From: Alteromonas gracilis
GTDB taxonomy: Bacteria; Pseudomonadota; Gammaproteobacteria; Enterobacterales; Alteromonadaceae
NCBI RefSeq assembly: GCF_002993325.1
Contig: NZ_PVNO01000026.1
Span: 62,001 to 126,000, forward strand
DNA: 64,000 nt
Reading direction: 5' to 3'
The position numbers and the translations under genes are program-made. Below are positions 36,729 through 45,152 of this stretch, piece by piece; position 1 is the stretch's first letter; every line of letters begins with the position of its first letter. The notes under the pieces are model-generated. The model ran no database searches, had not been told where the DNA came from, and was given only the letters and a program-made list of their open reading frames with translations.

Positions 36729-38747
36729 TTAATAATTTTCGTTGTACCAAGAAATAAGGTTATTAGCATCCATAGGTTTCGCATAATAAAAACCTTGCAA
36801 GTAGTCTGCACCGAGCGCTGAAACATGTGCTTTTTGTTCTGCAGTTTCAATGCCTTCTGCAATAGTTTTACAGCCAAACTCTTTTGCCATTAATATGGTT
36901 GCCCTTATTATGGTATCACTCTCCTCAGTTCTATTCTGTATAAAAGAGCGGTCAATCTTGATAAAGTCGAATGGGATCGACTGGAGTCTGCTTAGTGAGG
37001 AGTAGCCGGTTCCGAAGTCATCAATAGATATTTTCACGTTTCTATCAACCAGTTCACTTACTCTTTCGCCTATAAGTTTTTTATCTATCGCAAATACACT
37101 TTCAGTAATTTCTAGGTGCAGTTGCGTTGGGGCTATTTGTGTCGATTTAAGCGCACTGTCTAAAATTTTGGAGAAACCGTCGTCTAACATTTGCGCTACT
37201 GACACGTTTACTGACATGGATATTTCGTTACCAAACGACCAGTGAGACAGGTCAATTAGGGCTCTGTTTAATACCCATGCTCCGATTTCAGGCATTAAGC
37301 CACTTCTTTCTGCAAGTGGAATAAACACGGCGGGGGAAATATAGTCATCCTCACACTTCCACCTTAACAGCGCTTCAACAGTGAACACGGTATTCGTATT
37401 AACATCAATAATTGGCTGATAGAAAACGCTCAATTCACCGTTTTCGATGGCTGTGCGAAGCCTTTCACATTGTTTTTGCTCAATCTTTATTTCAGCATGG
37501 AGGGCTTCATTGAAGACGCTTACCGACCCACGCTGTTTGCGCTTCTGGTCGTACATGGTTAGATCGGCGTGTTGAATTAGGTCAAGAGCAGCATCACCGT
37601 GCGAAGGAAACATTGCAATACCTATGGTGGCATCTAGGGTAATTTGGTTGTCATCCGCAAGGATAGGAATAGTGACCCCACTTCGCATGGCGTGCGCGAC
37701 GGCTTTGGCCGTATCAATATTCGCGTAGGGGATGACAGCGACGAACTCATCTCCCCCCCAGCGGCCTAAGTGATTATCTTCTGTGTAGTTACGAAGTCTT
37801 TTAGCAATTTCGGCCAGTACAATATCGCCAATCTTATGTCCAAGGCTGTCATTCACTTGTTTGAAGCCGTCCAAGTCGATAAACAGAACCGCAAGGGAGT
37901 TATCCAGGGCGCGCGTTGTATCTAAAAGATTGTTCAAATGCTTTAAGAAACCATTTCTGTTGGGCAGGTCTGTAAGAGGGTCTCTGTTCGAAAGACGATA
38001 TAATTCAGCGGTTCTTCGCTCGACCTCTGCTTCCAGATTTAAATTAGAAGCATCTAGCTTTTGGTTTGAAGCGATAAGCAACTGGTTTACTTTCTCTGTC
38101 TCATTCCTCTCTATTTTCATTTGCTCCATTAGCTTATTATTTTTAGCCTTGATGTATAAGGTGTTGATAAAAAACTGGTGGTAGCGAAATGCACTAGTAA
38201 AAATACCAAACCAAAATACAAGCCCGAGCACACCTAAAACAAAAAACTCGCCATTTTTATCTAAGATAGCGCATAAAGACATAGGAATAAGAAGCGCAGT
38301 CGTGTAAAAGCCAACAAGGTATTTGTTGGGTGATAAAACGGTTCCTGCTCCGCCCGACATCGCTGAAAGTACCACCATGGTCGCTGCAAGCTCAACGGTT
38401 GCCATGGTTGGATAGAGCAAAATAGAATAGAGCCCCCAAATACTCCCTGTTGTAAACAATCCAATTGAGAACCTAATCAAAACTGGTCTAGGGTTGTAGT
38501 TAGTGCCTACAAGTTTAATACGCCAGTAAATGGCATCTAAGAGACGTGCTATCAACACGCCCATCATTACCATCCAAACCTGAAATTTCTGAGCAAATAT
38601 TGAAGGAGAGTCACTTTCGAAGAAAAACAACAAACCAGAAAAAGCAAACATGGTCATCAGAAAACCAATGAAACTGTTGCCAATGAGCATATCAGTTGTA
38701 TCTCGCTCTATCTCAATTTGCGATATTGACTCTTGCTCTATATTCAA
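36729..38747 (-). CDS. Membrane GGDEF-EAL protein
   Basis: 672 residues. Five or six transmembrane helices occupy roughly residues 20-190, followed by a coiled coil. The GGDEF domain has RWGGDEF near residue 330 but lacks the RxxD I-site. The EAL domain has VEALLRW near residue 455 and a complete catalytic set: [45 protein letters not shown] and [10 protein letters not shown]. It can therefore degrade c-di-GMP, and may also make it or use GGDEF for GTP sensing. tdk follows five bases downstream. The upstream region is shared with a TonB-dependent receptor gene. Confidence 0.92.
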   Translation of the reverse strand: MNIEQESISQIEIERDTTDMLIGNSFIGFLMTMFAFSGLLFFFESDSPSIFAQKFQVWMVMMGVLIARLLDAIYWRIKLVGTNYNPRPVLIRFSIGLFTTGSIWGLYSILLYPTMATVELAATMVVLSAMSGGAGTVLSPNKYLVGFYTTALLIPMSLCAILDKNGEFFVLGVLGLVFWFGIFTSAFRYHQFFINTLYIKAKNNKLMEQMKIERNETEKVNQLLIASNQKLDASNLNLEAEVERRTAELYRLSNRDPLTDLPNRNGFLKHLNNLLDTTRALDNSLAVLFIDLDGFKQVNDSLGHKIGDIVLAEIAKRLRNYTEDNHLGRWGGDEFVAVIPYANIDTAKAVAHAMRSGVTIPILADDNQITLDATIGIAMFPSHGDAALDLIQHADLTMYDQKRKQRGSVSVFNEALHAEIKIEQKQCERLRTAIENGELSVFYQPIIDVNTNTVFTVEALLRWKCEDDYISPAVFIPLAERSGLMPEIGAWVLNRALIDLSHWSFGNEISMSVNVSVAQMLDDGFSKILDSALKSTQIAPTQLHLEITESVFAIDKKLIGERVSELVDRNVKISIDDFGTGYSSLSRLQSIPFDFIKIDRSFIQNRTEESDTIIRATILMAKEFGCKTIAEGIETAEQKAHVSALGADYLQGFYYAKPMDANNLISWYNENY

Positions 38748-38957
38748 CGAGAAAAACCTTTTAACAATTTGATGCCGTTAAGCGCGTCCGATGAAACCCA
38801 AACTAACAAACTATATTGTTTCTTCCTGGGCGTTTTTCGAATTTTTACACTACATTTTAATTTAGCAAAGAACAATAATCATGCTATCGGTTTGGTAGAT
38901 TTTGAATGAAATCATTAATCAATTTGCTTTTCTTGCTGTTCAAATAGCTTTGCCTTT

Positions 38958-39122
38958 CTTAATCGATATTTAGTTTTTTACAGTCGTATTTGTTCTTTGT
39001 GTTTAACGACAAGGAACCTAAGTATTAACACTTTCGAAAGGTCAGGTAATACTTTCGAAGTAATTTTTTTCACAGGTTGTTTACAATGTTGATTTTTTGT
39101 TATACATTCTTAATCGATTAAG
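38958..39122 (+). promoter_or_regulatory. Promoter region of the TonB-dependent receptor with CG-centred palindromes
   Basis: TTGTTT (39077-39082), an 18-bp spacer and TATACA (39101-39106) form a fair promoter. The perfect palindrome CTTAATCGATTAAG (39109-39122) covers the expected start. A partial copy, CTTAATCGATATTT, is at 38959-38972, 151 bp away. Two further boxes, CTTTCGAAAG (39031-39040) and ACTTTCGAAGT (39051-39061), are 21 bp apart upstream of -35. A LacI-type regulator is plausible. Confidence 0.5.
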
Positions 39123-39205
39123 TATGTTTGTGTTGCCATCAACCCTAGTAGTTAGGGTAGCGGCTACTTAGGATTTAACAACTCCAACACATTACCGGAG
39201 AAAAT

Positions 39206-41716
39206 ATGAAAAAACATCACACACTCAACGCACTAACATTAGCCGTTTGTACAGCACTTTCTGGCACGGCTTTCGCTCAAGAATCTGCGACACCAGAGAC
39301 TGAAGCAAAATCTAAAGAGAAGTTCGAGCAAATCGTTGTAACTGCAGCGCCAGGTGGCGCAACAATGCAGGAAGCGAGTGTTTCAGTTAGCGCTTTTGAT
39401 GAAGAAGATATTCTTAAGCTAGCGCCTCGCTCAACAGCTGAAGTATTCCGAGCTTTGCCGGGTATTCGTGCTGAATCATCAGGTGGTGGCGGTAACGCAA
39501 ACATTACAATTCGTGGTATTCCGCTAGCGACAGGCGGCTCTAAGTTTCTTCAGCTTCATGAAGACGGTTTACCAGTACTAGAATATGGTGACATTAACTT
39601 TGGTAACGCAGATAACTTCCTACGTTACGACTGGTCAGTGGCGAATGTTGAAGCAGTACGTGGTGGTTCAGCATCAACGTTTGCAAGTAACTCGCCTGGC
39701 GGTGTTATCAACATGATCAGCAACACGGGTGAAGTAGGTGGTGGTGCTATCGGTACATCATTCGGTGTTGACTATGAAGAGTTCCGTTTAGATTTCCGCT
39801 ACGGTGGCGAAATCACTGATGACCTATTTTATCACATTGCAGGTTTCGCTCGTGGCGGTGAAGGTCCTCGTGAAACTGGTTACAATGGAGATCAAGGCGG
39901 TCAGGTTAAATTTAACATCACTAAAATGCTAGATAACGGCCACATCCGTTTCCACTACAAAAACTTGGATGACAAGGTATCAACATATCTTCCTTCACCA
40001 GTGCTTGTAAAAGGTGATGGTGAGTACGGCCCAGTACCTGGCTATGATGCAAGTTCACAAGCGCTGAATTCTGCGTATAACACAAACATTTCTACTTTTG
40101 ACAGCTTCGGAAACCCTGAAAACCGCGACGTACGTGACGGTATCGAGTCTAAAGTTAGCTCTTTCGGTGTAGAAGTTGATTTAGAAGTAGCGGAAAACCT
40201 GTTTTTACTTAACAAGTTCCGTATCTCAGACATTTCTGGCGGTTTCATCGCACCATTCACGGATGGTTTCCCAGCAGGCCCTGGTGATGTTGCAAACTTT
40301 GCTTCAGCACTTTGCTCTGGCGCAACAGACGGTGATGGCAATGCACTAAACTGTGACAGTACAACGGTTACTTTAGCCAATGGTCCAGGTGCTGGTGAAG
40401 TTTATACAGGTCAAGCGTTCACTAACTTACAATTTGATACGCGAATCAATGACCTTGGCAACATGATCAACGATTTCAGCTTGCGTAAAGAGTTTGATAA
40501 CGGTATCGACCTAACAGTAGGTTACTACTACTCAAACCAAGACATCGCAACAAGCTGGTCTAGCTGGCAGACATTTATTCAAACGCTTGATGGCGACAAC
40601 TCTCAGCTATTAACTATCACAGATGGTGACGGTGTTGAGCTAGTGTCGAATGGCTTGCTTTCTCCAAGCTTCCTTTCATGGGAATGGGATCTTAACTACG
40701 TTACTAAAGCGCCATACATGAACATTGGTTTTGAACTGTCTGACAACATTCTTATTGATGCGTCTGTACGTCATGACACTACTGAAGCGTCTGGTGAACT
40801 AATCAGCTCTTGCTGTGGCGGTAATACTGATTTTGACTTAAACGGTAACGGCGTTATCGAGCAAATCGAAGATGCGTCTGCTACAAACAGTGGTTTCATC
40901 AGAGGTGGTGTGATTAATCTAAACCGTGCTGGTGCAGCGTCTCAAATCGTAGATTACAGCGCTAACAACACGTCTTACTCTATCGGTGGTTCATACCTGC
41001 TTACTGATAGCCAAACGTTTTTTGCCCGCTACTCAAAAGGTGGCCGTGCAATTGCTGACCGTTTACTTCAGATCGGTGGTACGTTGAATGCTGATGGTAG
41101 CTTAACAAGCACTACCTCAGGTTATGACACAACGAAGCAGTTTGAAATCGGTTATAAGTACGGCACAAAAGACCTAATGGTTAATGCAACTTTGTTCGAC
41201 ACCGTCACTGAAGATACACAAGCAGAGGTAACTAGCGGTCTTACGTTTATGCGTGAGTACGAAGCGACAGGTCTTGAACTTGAAGGTCGCTGGAATGCAA
41301 CGGATAACTTCGTCATGTCTGGTAACTTAACGTGGACAGATGCAGAAATTAGCGATGACGTTAATAACCCTGCATTGGTTGGTAACACGCCGCGCCGTCA
41401 AGCGGATTGGATCTGGACTATTACTCCAGAGTACGTTACTGACACATGGTCTGTTGGTGCTTCACTACAAGGCTCTACTGAGTACTTCGTACAAGACAAT
41501 AATGACCTTAAGCAAGATGGCTACACGCTTGTAAACTTATTTGCTACTTATTGGGTAAACGACCAGTTCTCAGTGTCACTTAACATGAACAATGCGACTG
41601 ATGAGTTTATCATTACTGAATCAGAAGAAGGTTCTGCTGCAGTAGGTAGCTATGTACGTGCACGTCCTCTGAACGGTCGTACAACAGTACTTTCTCTAAA
41701 GTATATGTTTGACTAA
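39206..41716 (+). CDS. TonB-dependent outer-membrane receptor
   Basis: 836 residues with a signal peptide (ALTLAVCTALSGTAFA). A TonB box is visible (EQIVVTA, near residue 42), then the plug domain (VSVSAFDEEDILKLAPRS, NITIRGI, VEAVRGGSASTFASNSPGGV), then a beta barrel ending in VLSLKYMFD. It should import a ligand across the outer membrane with energy from TonB-ExbBD. The ligand is not evident; control by a LacI-like protein would suggest a carbohydrate. ACCGGAGAAAAT precedes the ATG. Only a solute-binding protein gene lies nearby, on the other strand. Confidence 0.92.
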   Translation: MKKHHTLNALTLAVCTALSGTAFAQESATPETEAKSKEKFEQIVVTAAPGGATMQEASVSVSAFDEEDILKLAPRSTAEVFRALPGIRAESSGGGGNANITIRGIPLATGGSKFLQLHEDGLPVLEYGDINFGNADNFLRYDWSVANVEAVRGGSASTFASNSPGGVINMISNTGEVGGGAIGTSFGVDYEEFRLDFRYGGEITDDLFYHIAGFARGGEGPRETGYNGDQGGQVKFNITKMLDNGHIRFHYKNLDDKVSTYLPSPVLVKGDGEYGPVPGYDASSQALNSAYNTNISTFDSFGNPENRDVRDGIESKVSSFGVEVDLEVAENLFLLNKFRISDISGGFIAPFTDGFPAGPGDVANFASALCSGATDGDGNALNCDSTTVTLANGPGAGEVYTGQAFTNLQFDTRINDLGNMINDFSLRKEFDNGIDLTVGYYYSNQDIATSWSSWQTFIQTLDGDNSQLLTITDGDGVELVSNGLLSPSFLSWEWDLNYVTKAPYMNIGFELSDNILIDASVRHDTTEASGELISSCCGGNTDFDLNGNGVIEQIEDASATNSGFIRGGVINLNRAGAASQIVDYSANNTSYSIGGSYLLTDSQTFFARYSKGGRAIADRLLQIGGTLNADGSLTSTTSGYDTTKQFEIGYKYGTKDLMVNATLFDTVTEDTQAEVTSGLTFMREYEATGLELEGRWNATDNFVMSGNLTWTDAEISDDVNNPALVGNTPRRQADWIWTITPEYVTDTWSVGASLQGSTEYFVQDNNDLKQDGYTLVNLFATYWVNDQFSVSLNMNNATDEFIITESEEGSAAVGSYVRARPLNGRTTVLSLKYMFD

Positions 41717-41764
41717 TAACGAGTGTTTTAACGTGGAAGCACGTTAGAGTATACTCAGTATTGA

Positions 41765-41796
41765 AACGCCCACTCTTCAAAGTGGGCGTTTTTTTA
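41765..41796 (+). terminator. Terminator of the TonB-dependent receptor gene
   Basis: AACGCCCACT (41765-41774) pairs perfectly with AGTGGGCGTT (41781-41790) around a 6-base loop, followed by seven T. It overlaps the stop codon of the convergent gene. Confidence 0.9.
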
Positions 41797-42507
41797 GTTT
41801 TGCTGTTGGTCTAAAAGTGCGAGCTGCTTTGCGATAGCTTCTGATAAATCGCCAACTAAGTGACTATGCTTTTTGTGTATTACATGCACAATCTCATGTT
41901 CGACGAGGGGAATAAACTCTATTCCTGATCGTCTGAAAATGTCTTCTTCAGAGTGATCACTTGGCATAATCGCATAATCAAAGCGTCCGCTGAGCAGCAA
42001 ATCAATAACATGATGAAAGTCGTCAAATTCAAAGATATTGGCTTTTAACGCACGGGATTGCTTACCCATATTAAAGAAAAAGCGTGTAGTAGCTGCTATG
42101 GCGTTGTCAGGGTTTTCAATAACATCCTTACTACATTTCGCTCCCCTGATGCACAGCAGAAAAGATGCGCCATGAGAAAGCGCGGGAGGAACAATAACGA
42201 TATTGTTATCAGGCTGAGCAACAACGTCAAAACGAACGACGTCTGCATCAGTCATACCTTGATTTAAAAGCCGCAGGCCGCGCTCCCCTCCAACCTTTTC
42301 GAAGGTCACTTCAATTCCAATACTGCGATATGCGCGCTCAATAAGAGGTTTATAAAAATTGTTTACGCGCGGATGATTTAATTCACCAATTACAAAATGC
42401 GAATCATCGTGTTCCGCAACGACTTTAAATGGTGAGAATAGAAGTGTAATAAAAAGAGGAAAGATCTTCTTAGCGCTTGAAGCGAGAAACTTACACTTTC
42501 TTTTCAC
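41794..42507 (-). CDS. Periplasmic solute-binding protein-like (family 3 type)
   Basis: 237 residues with a signal peptide (FPLFITLLFSPFKVVA). The mature part resembles the amino-acid-binding protein fold used both by ABC transporters and as stand-alone sensors: VIGELNHPRVNNFYKPLIER, RGLRLLNQGMTDADVVR, FDYAIMPSDH. It is short for the family and has no permease gene nearby, so it may be an orphan or act with a distant system. Two cysteines (LLCIRGAKCS) could form a disulfide. The gene is convergent with the receptor gene. Confidence 0.7.
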   Translation of the reverse strand: MKRKCKFLASSAKKIFPLFITLLFSPFKVVAEHDDSHFVIGELNHPRVNNFYKPLIERAYRSIGIEVTFEKVGGERGLRLLNQGMTDADVVRFDVVAQPDNNIVIVPPALSHGASFLLCIRGAKCSKDVIENPDNAIAATTRFFFNMGKQSRALKANIFEFDDFHHVIDLLLSGRFDYAIMPSDHSEEDIFRRSGIEFIPLVEHEIVHVIHKKHSHLVGDLSEAIAKQLALLDQQQN

Positions 42508-42589
42508 TGCGCGATCCTTTCAGCGATTATCCTAATCCCTTAATGGTAGAGCACAAAATGAACAATGAAAAGAAATGGCAAATAACACA

Positions 42590-42617
42590 AAAAAGCCCCA
42601 TCGACTGACAGGGCTTT
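42590..42617 (-). terminator. Terminator of the fadE-like gene
   Basis: AAAGCCC and GGGCTTT flank a loop of about 13 bases. On the minus strand the stem is followed by TTTTTTGTG. It lies about 28 bases beyond the stop. Confidence 0.75.
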
Positions 42618-42644
42618 AATTTGTTAAGCTAAAAAACTCAATAT

Positions 42645-44894
42645 TTATGCGGCGTTTTGACCACCGTCAATCGCTTTTAGCGTTTGTGAAGCTGGTAGCA
42701 ATTCTAAATCGAATGTGTATTCGTCTACACGTACTGCTAACTTGCGCTTCTCATTGTAATCATGAAGCTTCGCTGCTTCGTCAGCTGTTACTACGCCTTT
42801 TTCTTGTAGCTTGTTAAGTGCATGCTCAAAAGAAATAAACGGCACAACAGGCTCCTTGCGCAGTGCTTTTTGCACTTTGCCTAACAGGTGTGCAACAGCG
42901 TGCTTAGCTTTAAATGCTTGCTCATTTATATCATTGCCATCACCAGGGATAACACGTACAAGATGGGTAAGCTGCTCTTTAACGCTATTATCCTGCATTG
43001 ACGCAATTGAAAGCTCGCGTACCAGGTCGTCACTAATACCTGCAACACTGTTTGTGTAGGTGTTGGTAAGTAGGCGCATCAGACCGCGTGTAGCAGTGTT
43101 AGGGAAATTGTTAATAAAGTTAACAATTGCCTGGTCAGCTTGTTGTAAAGACCACTGCATTGCGTACTCAAAATACGGTAGAGCTAGTTTTCTGTCTTCA
43201 ATGCGCTGCTCGTAAAAACGAATTGCTGCCATTGCGCCGTATAGATAGCTCATTACGTCGCCAAGGCGCGCAGAAAGAAGTTCAGCCTTTTTAAGGTCTC
43301 CACCCAGAACCGCAAGTGAAAGGTCGGCAAGCGGCGCTAGTTTTGCAGAGATGCTGTTAACACGTTTCTCGTATTTACGTACTTCAGGTAGTGCTGATTC
43401 ACTTTCACGTAGGAAAGGAAGGTAGCTTTTACCTAAGCTACGGAATGCATTTTTAACGCTGAAGCCCACAGTCTTACGAAGGACTTTGTTGAATTCTGCA
43501 TCCGCTGAACTTTCGTTGCTGTGAATCAAGTCAACCATATCTTTAAGGTAAGGGTGGCAACGCATTGCACCTTGACCGAAAATCATCAGGTTACGAGTAA
43601 GGATGTTTGCACCTTCTACTGTAATTGCAATAGGAAGTGCCGCATAACCACCCGCAAGTGTGTTTTGAGGTCCACGCTGAATTGCTTTACCCGCTTGGAT
43701 ATCCATAGCAGAGTTCATTACATCACGGCCCAGCTCGGTCATGTGATACTTAGCAATCGCTGTTACTACTGATGGCTTAACACCTAAACCTAAACCTTCG
43801 GTGGTTAATACGCGCATCGCTTCGAGTAAGAACGTCTTACCAGCGATATCTGCCATTTTCTCTTGAATACCTTCGAAGCGACCAATTGGAAGACCAAACT
43901 GCTCACGAACAAATGAATACTCAACCGTACCTTTAAACGCAGACTGTGCTGTCGCAACACCCATAGCTGGAAGCGAGATACCACGTCCCGCACCTAGACA
44001 GCTAACAAGCATCTGCCAGCCGCGACCGATGTTCTTTTGGCCACCAATGATGAAGTCCATTGGGATAAACACATCTTGGCCACGGGTAGTACCGTTATAG
44101 AAACGCACGCCCATTGGGTCGTGACGATTTCCAAGCTCAACGCCAGGGTGTGACTTAGGTAACAAGGCACAAGTAATACCTAGCTCTAACTTTTCGCCAA
44201 GTAGTTGGTCTGGATCGAATACCTTAAATGCAAGACCAAGTACTGTCGCAATTGGTGCAAGTGTAATGTAACGCTTGTCCCAGCTTACGCGTAGACCAAG
44301 CACTTCTTCACCGTTGTATTCGCCTTTGGTAACGATCGCTGCGTCAGGGATTGCACCTGCATCTGAACCTGCCTCTGGGCTGGTAAGCGCGAAACAAGGG
44401 ATATCGCGGCCGTCAGCCAAGCGAGGTAGCCAATAATCTTGTTGCTCGCTAGTACCGTAATGCATAAGCAACTCGCCAGGGCCTAACGAGTTAGGAACCA
44501 TTACGGTTACAGCAATAGCACCGCTTTTCGCTGCAATTGTCGCCACGATAGTCGAGTTTGCATATGGGCTAAATTCAAGACCACCAAATTTCTTTGGAAT
44601 GATCATAGAGAAGAAACGGTTTTTACCCAAGAAATCTAACATTTCCTGAGGAATGTGCTTACCGTTGCCTAAGTCGAAGTCGTCAATCATAGCCAATAGC
44701 TCTGCTACGGGGCCATCCATAAACGCTTGCTCTTCAGCACTCAGTTTAGCCTGAGGAATGTCGCGCAATGCCTGCATGTCAGGCTTGCCTTGATAAATAG
44801 ACGATTCAATCCAAACATCACCCGCATCTAGGGCTTCTTGTTCTGTAACTGAAATTGGGGGTAAAACTTTTTTTAAGCTAGTTCTGATACTCAT
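42645..44894 (-). CDS. fadE: Acyl-CoA dehydrogenase, FadE type
   Basis: 749 residues, a little shorter than E. coli FadE (814). It catalyses the first step of fatty-acid beta-oxidation with FAD. Seen: FSMIIPKKFGGLEFSPYANS, CFALTSPEAGSDAGAIPDAA (flavin contact), GAGRGISLPAMGVATAQSAF, and GQGAMRCHPYLKDMVD. The last ~280 residues form the DUF1974-type C-terminal domain of FadE. A FadR-like site lies 12-28 bases upstream of the ATG, suggesting repression in the absence of long-chain acyl-CoA. The gene is divergent from an RND exporter operon. Confidence 0.9.
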   Translation of the reverse strand: MSIRTSLKKVLPPISVTEQEALDAGDVWIESSIYQGKPDMQALRDIPQAKLSAEEQAFMDGPVAELLAMIDDFDLGNGKHIPQEMLDFLGKNRFFSMIIPKKFGGLEFSPYANSTIVATIAAKSGAIAVTVMVPNSLGPGELLMHYGTSEQQDYWLPRLADGRDIPCFALTSPEAGSDAGAIPDAAIVTKGEYNGEEVLGLRVSWDKRYITLAPIATVLGLAFKVFDPDQLLGEKLELGITCALLPKSHPGVELGNRHDPMGVRFYNGTTRGQDVFIPMDFIIGGQKNIGRGWQMLVSCLGAGRGISLPAMGVATAQSAFKGTVEYSFVREQFGLPIGRFEGIQEKMADIAGKTFLLEAMRVLTTEGLGLGVKPSVVTAIAKYHMTELGRDVMNSAMDIQAGKAIQRGPQNTLAGGYAALPIAITVEGANILTRNLMIFGQGAMRCHPYLKDMVDLIHSNESSADAEFNKVLRKTVGFSVKNAFRSLGKSYLPFLRESESALPEVRKYEKRVNSISAKLAPLADLSLAVLGGDLKKAELLSARLGDVMSYLYGAMAAIRFYEQRIEDRKLALPYFEYAMQWSLQQADQAIVNFINNFPNTATRGLMRLLTNTYTNSVAGISDDLVRELSIASMQDNSVKEQLTHLVRVIPGDGNDINEQAFKAKHAVAHLLGKVQKALRKEPVVPFISFEHALNKLQEKGVVTADEAAKLHDYNEKRKLAVRVDEYTFDLELLPASQTLKAIDGGQNAA

Positions 44895-44905
44895 AGTAAC
44901 TCATC

Positions 44906-44922
44906 CGCTCATCTGACCAGTT
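44906..44922 (-). promoter_or_regulatory. FadR-like operator before fadE
   Basis: The minus strand reads AACTGGTCAGATGAGCG. It matches the FadR consensus half (AnCTGGTCnGA) closely on one side and poorly on the other. Its position in the leader of an acyl-CoA dehydrogenase gene supports FadR repression. No fadR gene is in the window. Confidence 0.45.
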
Positions 44923-44981
44923 GTATGAGTTAATACTACAACAAATTTACAAAAGATCAAAAAAATTCGCTAAGCTTAATA

Positions 44982-45004
44982 TTAATAACTGTTAATGTTA
45001 TTAA
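44982..45004. promoter_or_regulatory. Inverted repeat between fadE and the RND operon
   Basis: TTAATAAC (44982-44989), a 7-base spacer and GTTATTAA (44997-45004) form a perfect 8-bp inverted repeat. It may be an operator for either divergent gene. The surrounding bases are AT-rich; no confident promoter was assigned. Confidence 0.4.
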
Positions 45005-45152
45005 ATATCAAAGTCATAGAGCCCATAAATATGTAGAGATACTTTGAGTATTTATCCTTACATTAGGGGGGAGATGATAAAATTTGTCGGCGAGTTATGT
45101 TATTTATTCATTTGAAGGTAGAATTTGTTTATACAAAACAAAGGTTGCAGTG

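Noticed and set aside
33667..39165. The 13-mer TAGGGTAGCGGCT occurs at 33667 and 39153, both in or near hairpins.
   Set aside because: Only two copies in the window, in different roles; too little to call a repeat family.
45074..45115. A 13-codon frame after AGGGGGGAG before the RND gene, as a leader peptide.
   Set aside because: The purine run is too close to the ATG, and no alternative hairpins follow.
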